The notes below the pieces were generated by a model. That model worked only from the letters and a program-made list of their open reading frames with translations. It was not told the origin of the DNA and searched no databases. Made by a program: the position numbers and the translations under genes. DNA of 64,000 nt from WLND01 sp040398845 (GTDB lineage: Bacteria; Actinomycetota; Actinomycetes; S36-B12), in assembly GCA_040398845.1 (NCBI GenBank), contig JBBATH010000006.1, positions 158,451 to 222,450 of the forward strand, read 5' to 3'. Positions 16,836 to 25,493 of the stretch are shown piece after piece. The stretch's first letter is position 1, and every line of letters begins with the position of its first letter.

Positions 16836-18857
16836 CTAGCCTTCGTTCTCGAGCAATGCCACGCCGCTGATCCGCGCGACCATGAATCCCCTCACCTGCT
16901 CCGTGCGGTGGTCGAATGCGGTGACCGTGCCACCGGCGAGCCGAATCGGGTCGATGATCTGCTCGGTAGCGGTCCCGTCGGTGTCGGCGTAACCGATCCA
17001 TACCGGGGTTGCCTCGACGATGGCCGTGCGCAGGGCGGCGACGATGGCCGTGCTCGTGGTCGCCTTCACCTGGCTGACGCCGGCGGGCCCCGCAATCGTG
17101 GTCCGCCTTGGCGCGTTGGCGGCACGGTCACCTGCCCTGAGCCCCTTGATCGCCGCCGAGATGAGCGTTCCCGGGTCGGTGCGCGAAGCTGCGGGCTTGC
17201 GATGCCGTGGGCTGGCAGATCGATGCTGCCGTGGGTTACGAACGACGATCGTGCCGTCGGGGGCCTCGGCTGCCGGTGCGTAACCGGCGGCACGCAGGCC
17301 GCTGATGAGCTCCGCGGAAGGGGCCTGGCTCACGATGACCGTGTCGGCGATCCGAGCGAGGTCGAGGTTACGCAGACGGCGATCGGTGAGGATGCCCGAG
17401 ATCGTCGCCTCGTTATCGCAGCGCAGGTAGCTCGACGCCGTCCCGATCCGCACGGCTCCGTGACGTCGGGCGGTGTCATCGATGAGGTACGCGAGGGGCT
17501 GGGGGAGCCCAGTTGTCGATGCCTCGGCGAGAACCCCGCGGATCTGGGCAGCGTCCCATCCTGACTCGAGGGCGCGCTGAAGGGACGATTCGCTGATCCG
17601 GTAGACGGTCGCATGCCCCCTGGATTCGATGTCAGCGACCCGGCTCAGCGCCGCGCCTAGTCGCGGTGCGACCGGACCTGGCGCGATGATCGTCATGTCG
17701 GCCTGGATGAGCACGTGATCGACCTCTGCGGGCATGGCGGCGGTCATAGCCGCTGCCGCCCGCGCCTCACGGTCCTTCGGCGCCTCGGTGAGGAGTGCTC
17801 GAGCCGGGCTGCTCAGGGCACCGCCGACGAGCATGCCGAGGAGCAGGCCCTCTGCAAGGGTGGCTCGAATGGCCTGCTCCCTGAGCTGGCCGGCCCGGCG
17901 CGGTTGACGATCGTTCAGGACGGCGGAGATTGACGCCGGATCAACGAGGGCGCCGACCGGAGCCTCACGCAGGAGGGACAGCACTGCGATTCGTAGGCCG
18001 ATGACCGCCTTGCGATCAAGCTCATTGGCGAGAACATTTGTTCGTTCGGTTGCCAGGGATGGCAGACGTGGCATCGACAGCCAGGCGACGGCGAGGGATA
18101 CCCACTGGGTGGGCGCGGTCACCTCCTCCCAGAGGTCGAAGGCGTCGGTCGGTGTCCAAGTCGGCCGCTCCTCTTGGTCGTCGGCGAGTAGTCCGGCCGC
18201 ATGCGCGAGCTCGATGGACACCGCGGCGGTCGGGGCGTCAGTGTTGAGGAGTCGAATTGCCGCCGCGAAATCGCGGATGGCGAGCCCTCCGCTTCGCAGC
18301 ACTCCGGGCGGCTCCGCGGACCAGGCCTCGATGAGGTCCCGAAGCTGGGCGATTGCCGAGTGCGCGTGACCGCCGGCCTGCTCGTCTATCTCGACCTGTT
18401 CCATGACCCGGGTCCAAGTGAGCTGCGCGAGAGGCCAGGTGGGAGCGGTGACGTCTGCCATGGCCTCGCGCACCGGGTGAATGGCTCGGACAGCTGTCGG
18501 CGATCCCCAGAGCAAGGCGAGGGAGCGAAGCCGGCGAATGCTCGTTGTGACGTCGCCGCGCGCATCCGGGCTGATGTCGGCGACGGCGACTTCGGTCAGG
18601 TCGGGGAGGCTGACTGCAGTATCACCGCAGAGCCGCGTGGCAGTGCTCAGGACAAACAGGTCGAGGGCGGTGAGCGAGTCAAGGCACCGAGAGACAGATG
18701 GACCGGTCGTTGCCCGGGTGGCGAGGGCTGTGAAATCAGAGGGCACTGGATGGAGCAGGTCTGGCCGCGCGGTGAGGAGATCGGTGAGGTTGACATCATC
18801 GAACTGTCGCAAGGCGTCGGCCAAGCTTCGGGGCAGTGCGTGATCTGTTGCTGTCAC
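16836..18857 (-). CDS. helicase-associated domain protein (XPB partner, Rv0862c-like)
   Basis: 673 aa. The pattern is that of the actinobacterial helicase-associated proteins: an N-terminal helical part (LADALRQFDDVNLTDLLTAR), a middle region with LIQADMTIIAPGPVAPRL, VYRISESSLQRALESGWDAA and LAYLIDDTARRHGAVRIG, resembling the XPB/Ssl2 N-terminal domain, and a C-terminal WYL-like segment (PVWIGYADTDGTATEQIIDP). It has no helicase motifs of its own. In relatives it lies next to the XPB helicase and is assumed to work with it in DNA repair or transcription. It is divergent from the cold-shock gene. Confidence 0.88.
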   Translation of the reverse strand: MTATDHALPRSLADALRQFDDVNLTDLLTARPDLLHPVPSDFTALATRATTGPSVSRCLDSLTALDLFVLSTATRLCGDTAVSLPDLTEVAVADISPDARGDVTTSIRRLRSLALLWGSPTAVRAIHPVREAMADVTAPTWPLAQLTWTRVMEQVEIDEQAGGHAHSAIAQLRDLIEAWSAEPPGVLRSGGLAIRDFAAAIRLLNTDAPTAAVSIELAHAAGLLADDQEERPTWTPTDAFDLWEEVTAPTQWVSLAVAWLSMPRLPSLATERTNVLANELDRKAVIGLRIAVLSLLREAPVGALVDPASISAVLNDRQPRRAGQLREQAIRATLAEGLLLGMLVGGALSSPARALLTEAPKDREARAAAAMTAAMPAEVDHVLIQADMTIIAPGPVAPRLGAALSRVADIESRGHATVYRISESSLQRALESGWDAAQIRGVLAEASTTGLPQPLAYLIDDTARRHGAVRIGTASSYLRCDNEATISGILTDRRLRNLDLARIADTVIVSQAPSAELISGLRAAGYAPAAEAPDGTIVVRNPRQHRSASPRHRKPAASRTDPGTLISAAIKGLRAGDRAANAPRRTTIAGPAGVSQVKATTSTAIVAALRTAIVEATPVWIGYADTDGTATEQIIDPIRLAGGTVTAFDHRTEQVRGFMVARISGVALLENEG

Positions 18858-18949
18858 GCCATACCCGGCTGGCGTCGGCGATCGGGTGGGCCGCTAGGGA
18901 TGGTCACCCAAGGGAGCCTACGCGCCCGTGAGCCGGGTAACCTCTCCTC

Positions 18950-19333
18950 ATGCCTACGGGAACTGTGAAGTGGTACGACGCGGATAAGGGTTTCGGCTTC
19001 ATCTCAGCAGATGAGGGTGAAGACGTCTTCGTCCATGTGTCGACCCTTCCCGAGGGTGTGCCGGCGCTCAAGCCTGGAACCAAACTGGAGTTCGGTGTCG
19101 TCGACGGCCGCCGGGGCAAGCAGGCCCTGTCAGTGAAGATCCTCAGCGCCCCCGCTTCGGTGGTGAAGGGGTCCCGCAAGGATGCTGGCGATCTCGCGGG
19201 CGTCATTGAGGACCTCATCAAACTCCTCGACGGCCTTTCGAATCAGTTGCAACGAGGTAAGTACCCGCCCGACGATATGGCACGCAAGACCGCCGCGGTG
19301 CTCAGGGCCGTCGCAACCGACCTCGACATCTAA
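18950..19333 (+). CDS. cold-shock domain protein with C-terminal extension
   Basis: 127 aa. Residues 1-66 form a cold-shock domain with both RNA-binding motifs, KGFGFI (RNP1) and VFVHVS (RNP2). The remaining 60 residues, with DLAGVIEDLIKLLDGLSNQL, are helical and typical of the longer actinobacterial proteins of this type (CspB of mycobacteria, about 135 aa). It binds single-stranded RNA or DNA as a chaperone. The context cold shock-DUF3027-serC-citrate synthase is conserved in the phylum. Confidence 0.95.
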   Translation: MPTGTVKWYDADKGFGFISADEGEDVFVHVSTLPEGVPALKPGTKLEFGVVDGRRGKQALSVKILSAPASVVKGSRKDAGDLAGVIEDLIKLLDGLSNQLQRGKYPPDDMARKTAAVLRAVATDLDI

Positions 19334-19435
19334 CCCTCCCCGTTTGTCCCATGAACTGGGGCAGCGAGCAGAATCGGGGCGTAACCGGCTGAAATTGTGC
19401 CGGATCTCCCATGAGATGGGACAAACGGGGGAGGG
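19334..19435. repeat. long inverted repeat after the cold-shock gene
   Basis: Left arm 19334-19352 (CCCTCCCCGTTTGTCCCAT) and right arm 19416-19435 are complementary apart from one extra base. The arms enclose about 63 nt containing two smaller look-alike palindromes (CCCATGAACTGGG and CCCATGAGATGGG). It could terminate cold-shock transcription or act on DUF3027 expression. A hairpin sharing the CCCGTTTG arm start occurs at 62192-62234. Confidence 0.7.
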
Positions 19436-19453
19436 GCGGGGGGTTTGGCTGGG

Positions 19454-20452
19454 ATGGGCCACAATGAGGCTGTGGAGATCCTCAGCGCGGACCTAGCCCT
19501 CGATGAGGCGCTTGCCGCCGCCGTCGAATTCGCTCACGATGCAGTTGCCGCCGAGGTGGGCGCTGACCGAGTGGGTGAGCACCTTGAGGTTGCCATGGAG
19601 GGCGAGCGACTCGCCACCCATCTGTTCAACTGCACGAGCCCCGGCTACCGAGGCTGGCGCTGGGCCGTCACGTTGGCTCGCACCCCCGGCGTGCAGTCTC
19701 CGACTGTCTGCGATGTCGTGCTGCTGCCCGGCACTGACGCCCTCGTCGCCCCTGCGTGGGTCCCGTGGAGCGAGCGGGTGCAACCTGGCGACCTCGGTGT
19801 CGGCGACGTCTTCCCGACCGGCGCCCAAGACCCACGACTCGTGGCCGGGTTCACCGATGAAGACGGCCTCGATGGCGTCGGATCGCTGTCCCCGTTGTCG
19901 CCAAGTACCTGGGAGCTTGGGCTTGGCCGCGCCCGAGTGCTCTCCCAGATCGGACGCGACGACGCAGCGGACCGCTGGTACGCGGGCGATACGGGCCCAG
20001 ACTCGGCGATGGCGAAGAACGCGCCGCTCACCTGCCTCACCTGCGGATTCCTCATGCCGATGGGCGGGGCATTTGGCCAGATGTTCGCAGTCTGCGCGAA
20101 CGTCATGGCACCCGCCGATGGTCGCGTCGTGGCGCTCGATTACGGCTGCGGTGCCCACTCAGAGGTACAGATCGACGAGATAGTGGACGATGCAGTAAAC
20201 GAGGTCGTGGACGAGGTGATGGACGATGCCGCGCTCGCATTGGATCCGGAGCCAAGTGAGGAACACGTGGGAAGCGTTATCGTCGAGTTGACCCCCGAGC
20301 CGCAAGATGATGATGTCCTCAAGGTCGTAGGCGTGCTCCCTGACGACGCAGACACGCAGGATGCACCTGTGGGGCAGGAAACAGTTACAGAAGAACCTGT
20401 TGCCCCGGCCAAGCGGCGTGGCCGCGGGTGGCTTCGAGGCCGTTCGAGCTAG
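19454..20452 (+). CDS. DUF3027 domain protein
   Basis: About 332 aa from the ATG at 19454 (a TTG at 19445 is an alternative). The DUF3027 region (residues about 10-240) shows the family signatures: LFNCTSPGYRGWRWAVTLAR, LLPGTDALVAPAWVPWSERV and the CxxC-containing LTCLTCGFLMPMGG, then ANVMAPADGRVVALDYGCGAHSE. The CxxC plus late Cys hint at a metal or redox site, but no function is known. The C-terminal 90 residues are acidic and low complexity, ending in a basic KRRGRGWLRGR tail. The family is confined to Actinobacteria and lies beside serC and citrate synthase, as in mycobacteria (Rv0883c). Confidence 0.9.
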   Translation: MGHNEAVEILSADLALDEALAAAVEFAHDAVAAEVGADRVGEHLEVAMEGERLATHLFNCTSPGYRGWRWAVTLARTPGVQSPTVCDVVLLPGTDALVAPAWVPWSERVQPGDLGVGDVFPTGAQDPRLVAGFTDEDGLDGVGSLSPLSPSTWELGLGRARVLSQIGRDDAADRWYAGDTGPDSAMAKNAPLTCLTCGFLMPMGGAFGQMFAVCANVMAPADGRVVALDYGCGAHSEVQIDEIVDDAVNEVVDEVMDDAALALDPEPSEEHVGSVIVELTPEPQDDDVLKVVGVLPDDADTQDAPVGQETVTEEPVAPAKRRGRGWLRGRSS

Positions 20453-20667
20453 TCGGCTGGGGTTCGGCGCCGCCGCCGGCGAAGGTAGAGGATTCCACCA
20501 ACCCCGCTGATGACGGCGATGGCGCATGTTGCGAGCCACCACTGGTTGCCCTGCGGGATGCGCTCTCGTAGGACAAGGAGGACGGCGCCGGCCACCAACC
20601 AGGTGACGGTCCCGGTGCTCACTGCGACGAGTGCGTCGTCCCTCGCGTGGATCGTCTCGGCGGGCAT
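20449..20667 (-). CDS. DUF2530 small membrane protein
   Basis: 72 aa from the ATG at 20667, which has AGGA 6-8 nt upstream. Two hydrophobic helices (VTWLVAGAVLLVLR and WLATCAIAVISGVGGILYL) end in a very basic tail RRRRRRTPAD. This is the DUF2530 pattern, again an actinobacterial family next to DUF3027 (Rv0882 in M. tuberculosis). Function unknown. It converges with the DUF3027 gene with a 4-bp overlap. Confidence 0.85.
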   Translation of the reverse strand: MPAETIHARDDALVAVSTGTVTWLVAGAVLLVLRERIPQGNQWWLATCAIAVISGVGGILYLRRRRRRTPAD

Positions 20668-20726
20668 GTTTCCTACGCTACTCTGCGCGCGGCACACCGA
20701 CCACCGTGCGCCGAACAGGAGGAATC

Positions 20727-22184
20727 ATGGCTGCAGAAGCTCAATCCCGGCCTTCGGGCCGAATCGACAACTGGTTCTCGCTGTCGGCCCGAGGGTCAAC
20801 ATATGGCCGCGAGATTCGCGGGGGACTCGTCACCTTCTTCACCATGGCGTACATCGTCGTCCTCAACCCCCTCATCATCGGTACCGCCAAGGACATGAAC
20901 GGCCTCTACGTCGGTGGCACGGACAACATGATCAAGGCAATCACGATGGTGACCGCAGCGACCGCGCTCGTCGCCGGCCTCATGACGTTGCTCATGGGCG
21001 CAATTGGCCGGTTCCCGATCGCGGTTGCCGCAGGCCTTGGCCTCAATGGCTTTGTCGCGTTCACGCTGGCCCCGCAGATGACCTGGGCCGATGCGATGGG
21101 CCTCGTCGTCCTCGAAGGGGTGCTCATCCTCGTCCTGGCGCTCACCGGATTCAGATCAGCGGTCTTCACCGCCGTGCCGGAGCCCTTGAAATATGCGATC
21201 GGTGTCGGAATCGGATTGTTCATCACGATTATTGGCCTCGTTGACGCGGGAGTCGTACGAACTGGCGTGCCGCTCGTGTCCTTCGGTGTCGCCGGTGAAT
21301 TGCAAGGCTGGCCGATCTTCACCTTCTGTGTTGGCCTCCTCATCACGATTGTCCTCGTTGTTCGAAGGGTGATGGGAGCCATTCTCATCGGCATCGTTGC
21401 TACCACGGTGCTGGCGATCGTCATTGAGGCGTTCGTAGGGATTGGCGGCAGGTCAACCACGAACGAGGATGGTTGGGGGTTGAACGTTCCGGTCCTCCCC
21501 GAGACAGTGCTCGCCGTGCCAGACCTCGGACTGCTTGGGCAGTTCAGCCTCTTCGGCAGCTTTGAGGTGATTGGCGTCCTCGCCTCACTTCTGGCGATCT
21601 TCTCCCTCATGCTCAGTGACTTCTTCGACACGATGGGCACCGCCTTCGGCCTTGCCACTGAGGCCGATCTCATTGACGATGAGGGAAGAATCCCCCACTT
21701 CGAGAGCATCCTCATCGTCGACTCGATTGCAGCGGCAGCAGGTGGCGCTGCCTCGGTGTCGAGCAATACCGCCTACGTTGAGTCCGCTTCCGGCATCGCG
21801 GAGGGCGCACGCACGGGTATCGCCTCGCTCGTCACCGGCGCACTCTTTCTTGTGGCCATGTTCTTCTCGCCCCTTGTCACGATCATCCCCTACGAGGCGG
21901 CGTCACCGGCACTTGTCGTCGTCGGCTTCCTGATGATGACGCAGATCCGTCATATCGACTTCAGCGACTACTCGATCGGAATTCCGGCGTTCCTCATGAT
22001 CGTGATCATGCCATTCACCTACTCCATCACCAACGGGATCGGGGCAGGGTTCGTCTCTTGGATCGTGATCAAGATCTTCACCGGAAAGGCCCGTGAAGTG
22101 AACTGGCTGATGTGGGTGATTTCGCTCGCCTTCCTCGCCTACTTCGGGATCTATCCGATCGAGTTGGTGCTCGGCCTGAAGTAG
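20727..22184 (+). CDS. NCS2-family purine permease (AzgA/GhxP type)
   Basis: 485 aa, about 12-14 membrane segments. Signatures of the azaguanine-type NCS2 branch are present: TFFTMAYIVVLNP near the N-terminus, AVAAGLGLNGFVAFTL, LMLSDFFDTMGTAFGLA (the helix carrying the substrate Asp), and SSNTAYVESASGIAEGARTG. It imports adenine, guanine or hypoxanthine with protons. AGGAGGA directly before the ATG at 20727 fixes the start. The following 29-aa frame begins 10 bp after its stop, suggesting co-transcription. Confidence 0.95.
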   Translation: MAAEAQSRPSGRIDNWFSLSARGSTYGREIRGGLVTFFTMAYIVVLNPLIIGTAKDMNGLYVGGTDNMIKAITMVTAATALVAGLMTLLMGAIGRFPIAVAAGLGLNGFVAFTLAPQMTWADAMGLVVLEGVLILVLALTGFRSAVFTAVPEPLKYAIGVGIGLFITIIGLVDAGVVRTGVPLVSFGVAGELQGWPIFTFCVGLLITIVLVVRRVMGAILIGIVATTVLAIVIEAFVGIGGRSTTNEDGWGLNVPVLPETVLAVPDLGLLGQFSLFGSFEVIGVLASLLAIFSLMLSDFFDTMGTAFGLATEADLIDDEGRIPHFESILIVDSIAAAAGGAASVSSNTAYVESASGIAEGARTGIASLVTGALFLVAMFFSPLVTIIPYEAASPALVVVGFLMMTQIRHIDFSDYSIGIPAFLMIVIMPFTYSITNGIGAGFVSWIVIKIFTGKAREVNWLMWVISLAFLAYFGIYPIELVLGLK

Positions 22185-22194
22185 CCTTGACTAC

Positions 22195-22284
22195 ATGAGT
22201 CCCCGAGCGCGACGACTAGTGACGCTCGCAGTGCTCGGCTCGCTGGTCGCGGCGGTGCTCATCGCGACCGCGCTCGGGCGTTGA
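22195..22284 (+). CDS. 29-aa single-span membrane miniprotein
   Basis: ATG at 22195 to TGA at 22282-22284. It begins with basic MSPRARRLV followed by one hydrophobic helix of about 18 residues ending ALGR. It lies 10 bp after the permease and overlaps the TTG start of the next gene by the last 4 bases (TTGA). Position, composition and tight coupling suggest a real small membrane protein rather than noise, but there is no homology evidence. Confidence 0.5.
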   Translation: MSPRARRLVTLAVLGSLVAAVLIATALGR

Positions 22285-23147
22285 ACGGTGCACTGAGGGC
22301 CGCGGTCCTTGCGGCTGTCGGGGTCCTGTGCTTGCTCGCGGCCTCCCCGGCAGTTGCCGCCGAAGATGTCGTGTGCCGGTTCACCGATTCGCGGTTCACC
22401 GAGATCAGCGGCATGGCGCCCTCGATTCGTCACCCGGACGTCCTGTGGATCCACAATGACTCGGGGGGCGGTCCGCGGCTATTCGCCGTCGATGCGACGA
22501 CCTGCGAGACCCTCGCAACGCTCACCATTCGAGGTGCCCGGGCGCGGGACTTCGAGGCGATCGCCTCGGGACGTGACGCGAAGGGCAAGCCGGTGCTCTG
22601 GCTCGGCGATATCGGCGACAATCTCGACTCCTGGGACTCCGTAGAGGTTCTCGCAATCAAGGAGCCCAAGCGGCTGCGCTCGAAGCGGGTGTCGGCTCAG
22701 GCCTACTCCCTTATCTACGAGGATCGCCCGCACAATGCCGAGGCGCTGCTCGCCTCGCCGAGGGACGGACGTCTGTGGGTGGTAACGAAGCAACTGGCCC
22801 ACGGGTCGCTCTACCGGTTGCCATCCCCGCTGCGTTCGGATGTCGTGAACGTGGCGAAAAAGCTCCGAGTCGAAGGTGGGCTCATCACCGACGGAGCCGT
22901 GTCTCCCGTAGGCGATCGGTACGTCCTGCGCGATTACGTCGATGCTGTTATTCACGAAGGGCTACCGCCGGGGAGGGAGGTCGCGCGCATACGCCTGCCG
23001 TATCAGACCCAAGGCGAGGCGATCAGTTGGTCGGGCGACGGCCGATCGCTCCTCGTGACCAGTGAGCGCGACGATCGCCTTATTCGAGTGTCGGTACCAC
23101 TCGTGCTGCGCCCGGCTGATCAGGAACCGGTCGCACGACGAGGATGA
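22281..23147 (+). CDS. exported beta-propeller-like protein
   Basis: 288 aa with a Sec signal peptide (cleavage near AVAAED at about residue 27). The mature protein has repeated strands of the type VLWIHNDSGGGPRLFAVD, PVLWLGDIGDNLDSWDSVEV, GRLWVVTKQ and ISWSGDGRSLLVTSERDD, typical of WD/NHL-like propellers. No catalytic motif; probably binds a ligand at the cell surface. The likely start is TTG at 22281, overlapping the miniprotein stop. Its 3' end overlaps the convergent MFS gene by 68 bp. Confidence 0.75.
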   Translation: MNGALRAAVLAAVGVLCLLAASPAVAAEDVVCRFTDSRFTEISGMAPSIRHPDVLWIHNDSGGGPRLFAVDATTCETLATLTIRGARARDFEAIASGRDAKGKPVLWLGDIGDNLDSWDSVEVLAIKEPKRLRSKRVSAQAYSLIYEDRPHNAEALLASPRDGRLWVVTKQLAHGSLYRLPSPLRSDVVNVAKKLRVEGGLITDGAVSPVGDRYVLRDYVDAVIHEGLPPGREVARIRLPYQTQGEAISWSGDGRSLLVTSERDDRLIRVSVPLVLRPADQEPVARRG

Positions 23148-24291
23148 CAAGCGCAATGACGAGGAATGCAGGAACGAGCAGGAACGCCTCATGGAACCCG
23201 ATCGCATCGGAAAGTGCACCGAGGCCGAAGGGTGCGAGTGCGATGGCGATGCTGCCTGCGATGGACGCAGCGGCTGCTGCGTGATCGGTGAGGCCGCCTG
23301 ATGAGCGAACTGCTCGGGCCACTCCGAGGGGCCAGTGGACCCCGATCCCAATCCCGGTGATGAGCATGCCGAGGATGACGACCGGCCACTCGGTGAACCC
23401 CCAGGCGAACGCAAAACCGATGAGCGCCAGCACGATCGAGCCCTTGAGGATGGATTCGGTGTTGAAGCGAAGGGCGAGTCGAGATCCGAAGAAGCGTCCG
23501 ATGAGCATCCCACCGGTGACCGCCGCGAGGGAAGAGGCTGCGGCAGCGGGGCCGAAGTTGCAGCGCTCCCGAAGGAGGTCAGCGCCCCAGAAGGTGAGGG
23601 AGAACTCGGTTGCGAGGAAGCACATGAGCGCGGCGAGTGTCCAGTAGACGCGACGAGGCAGGTGACGCCCGTCGTGATGACGGGCGACTCCGCCCGCCTG
23701 CCCGAACACGGCGACGTGCCTTCCTCGGCTGACCTCTGTGATCACAAAAGCAATCACGACGGACCACATGCCCACGCGCCAGCCGAACAACGTGGCCGCA
23801 CCGATGCCCACGACGAGCGGACCGATGAGCCCGGCGAGTGAGGACAACGCGTTTGACTCGGTGAGCGAGGATGGGCCGGCCTCCCCTTGGTGATCAAGGA
23901 TGAACGCGTTCACCGAGATGAGGAGAAAGGCGCCGGCGAAGCCGGCGACGAAAACGCCGAGCAGCGTGACCGGCAGGCCACCGGGCGCGGTGTAGATCAG
24001 GATCCCAGTGGCGGTGGCGATCGTGGCGACGCGAAGCACGCGCCCGCGGCCCCAACGGTCGATGACCCGGGCGGCGAGCAGGCCACCGAGGAGGCCCCCA
24101 AACGCCAAGAGGCTCCCGTGGAACGATGACACCGATCTCGAGGTGCCCTGCTCGTCACGCAGCAACGCGAGGGTTGCGCCGAACGAGTAGAGAAACCACG
24201 CGTAGCAGCACATCTGTGCATACGCAATTCTGGTGGGACGGTCGCGCAGGGGAGTCGTGCTGTGCCGCGTGGCCACCGGCCCCCCGTTCAT
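23080..24291 (-). CDS. MFS transporter
   Basis: 403 aa, 12 predicted membrane helices. The motif-A region between helices 2 and 3 is AARVIDRWGRGRVL, and a central basic loop (SRGRHVAVFGQAGGVARHH) separates the two six-helix halves. The C-terminal half includes GMLITGIGIGVHWPLGVARA. Substrate unknown; there is no pathway context. The ATG at 24291 (GGAAG upstream) avoids a long extension antisense-like to serC. It starts 14 bp before the 3' end of serC on the same strand and may be co-transcribed with it. Confidence 0.85.
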   Translation of the reverse strand: MNGGPVATRHSTTPLRDRPTRIAYAQMCCYAWFLYSFGATLALLRDEQGTSRSVSSFHGSLLAFGGLLGGLLAARVIDRWGRGRVLRVATIATATGILIYTAPGGLPVTLLGVFVAGFAGAFLLISVNAFILDHQGEAGPSSLTESNALSSLAGLIGPLVVGIGAATLFGWRVGMWSVVIAFVITEVSRGRHVAVFGQAGGVARHHDGRHLPRRVYWTLAALMCFLATEFSLTFWGADLLRERCNFGPAAAASSLAAVTGGMLIGRFFGSRLALRFNTESILKGSIVLALIGFAFAWGFTEWPVVILGMLITGIGIGVHWPLGVARAVRSSGGLTDHAAAAASIAGSIAIALAPFGLGALSDAIGFHEAFLLVPAFLVIALVILVVRPVPDQPGAARVVPTLE

Positions 24292-24304
24292 GAAACGGCT
24301 TCCA

Positions 24305-25429
24305 CTAATGCAACTGCCCGATGACGTGGTCGATTGAGCGCATGAGCTGGCGGACGTCGTCAGGCTCGACCGCCGGGAAAACCGCGATGCGCAATTGGTT
24401 TCGGCCGAGCCTACGGTAGGGCTCGGTGTCAAGAATTCCATTGGCGCGTAGGGTGGCTGCGATGGCCGTTGCGTCGATGGCCTCGTCGATGTCAATGGTG
24501 GTGACCACTGCCGACCGCTTCGCCGGATCGACGACGAACGGGGTTGCGACGCTGCTCGCCTCAGCCCAGTCATAGACGATGCCCGAGGACTCATTCGTAC
24601 GGGCCACGCACCAGTCGAGGCCACCATTGGCATTGAACCAGTCGACCTGTTCGGCCATCATGAGGATGGTTGCGAGGGCAGGTGTGTTGTAGGTCTGGTC
24701 CTGACGTGAATTGTCGATTGCGGTCTGCAGGTCGAGGAAGGGCGAGATCCACCGATTACTTGCCTTGATCCGCTCCGCCCGCTCGATCGCGGCAGGTGAC
24801 ATCAGGGCGAACCACAGACCGCCATCGGAGCCGAAGCTTTTCTGCGGAGCGAAGTAGTAGGTGTCGAACTCTTGCGCATCGACGGCTAGGCCACCAGCGC
24901 CAGAGGTCGCGTCGATAATCATCAGGGAGCCTGCGTCGGCTCCGGTGACCCGCCGGGGCGTGATCGCGACGCCGGTGGAGGTTTCGTTGTGCGGGCTGCA
25001 GTACGCGTCGATGCCCGTCTCGGCCCGGAAGGCTGGCGCGTCGCCTGGCTCCGAAGAAATGATCGTGGGTTCACCGAGGAAGGGCGCCTCCTTCACCCCG
25101 CTCGCGAACTTCGCACCGAACTCGCCGAAGGTGAGGAACTGGGCGCGATCCTCAATGAGTCCGAAGGCGGCGATGTCCCAGAATGCGGTGGAACCGCCGT
25201 TGCCGAGCACGACCTCGTAGTCCTCGGGGAGGGAGAAGAACGATGCGAGCCCGGAACGAAGGCGCCCGACCTGCGACTTCACGGTTGACTGGCGATGGGA
25301 TGTGCCGAGGTATGACTGCCAGACGCCAGCCAGTGCAGCGACCTGCTCCTCACGAACCTTTGATGGGCCCGATCCGAACCTGCCGTCGGCTGGGAGGAGA
25401 TCGGCGGGGATTCGGATTGCGTCGGTCAC
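24305..25429 (-). CDS. serC: phosphoserine aminotransferase
   Basis: 374 aa, the actinobacterial-type SerC. The PLP lysine is K197 in YFAPQKSFGSDGG; the N-terminal RFGSGPSKVR and SHRQSTVKSQV are typical. It converts 3-phosphohydroxypyruvate and glutamate to phosphoserine in serine synthesis and can serve PLP synthesis as well. The start is GTG at 25429 with GGAG upstream. It lies 64 bp downstream of citrate synthase on the same strand, the order conserved in mycobacteria. Confidence 0.95.
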   Translation of the reverse strand: MTDAIRIPADLLPADGRFGSGPSKVREEQVAALAGVWQSYLGTSHRQSTVKSQVGRLRSGLASFFSLPEDYEVVLGNGGSTAFWDIAAFGLIEDRAQFLTFGEFGAKFASGVKEAPFLGEPTIISSEPGDAPAFRAETGIDAYCSPHNETSTGVAITPRRVTGADAGSLMIIDATSGAGGLAVDAQEFDTYYFAPQKSFGSDGGLWFALMSPAAIERAERIKASNRWISPFLDLQTAIDNSRQDQTYNTPALATILMMAEQVDWFNANGGLDWCVARTNESSGIVYDWAEASSVATPFVVDPAKRSAVVTTIDIDEAIDATAIAATLRANGILDTEPYRRLGRNQLRIAVFPAVEPDDVRQLMRSIDHVIGQLH

Positions 25430-25493
25430 GTTGGAGCTCCGGTCTGTGGGTGCGAGGAAATTGCAACTGAGGTGTGGATCGAGTCAGTGCTCG

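Noticed and set aside
19334..19435. CRISPR or small repeat array
   Set aside because: There are only two short similar units within one inverted repeat, with no regular spacers and no cas genes.
24292..24633. N-terminal extension of the MFS transporter
   Set aside because: The added residues overlap serC in another frame and are Ser/Arg-rich with no membrane or MFS character.
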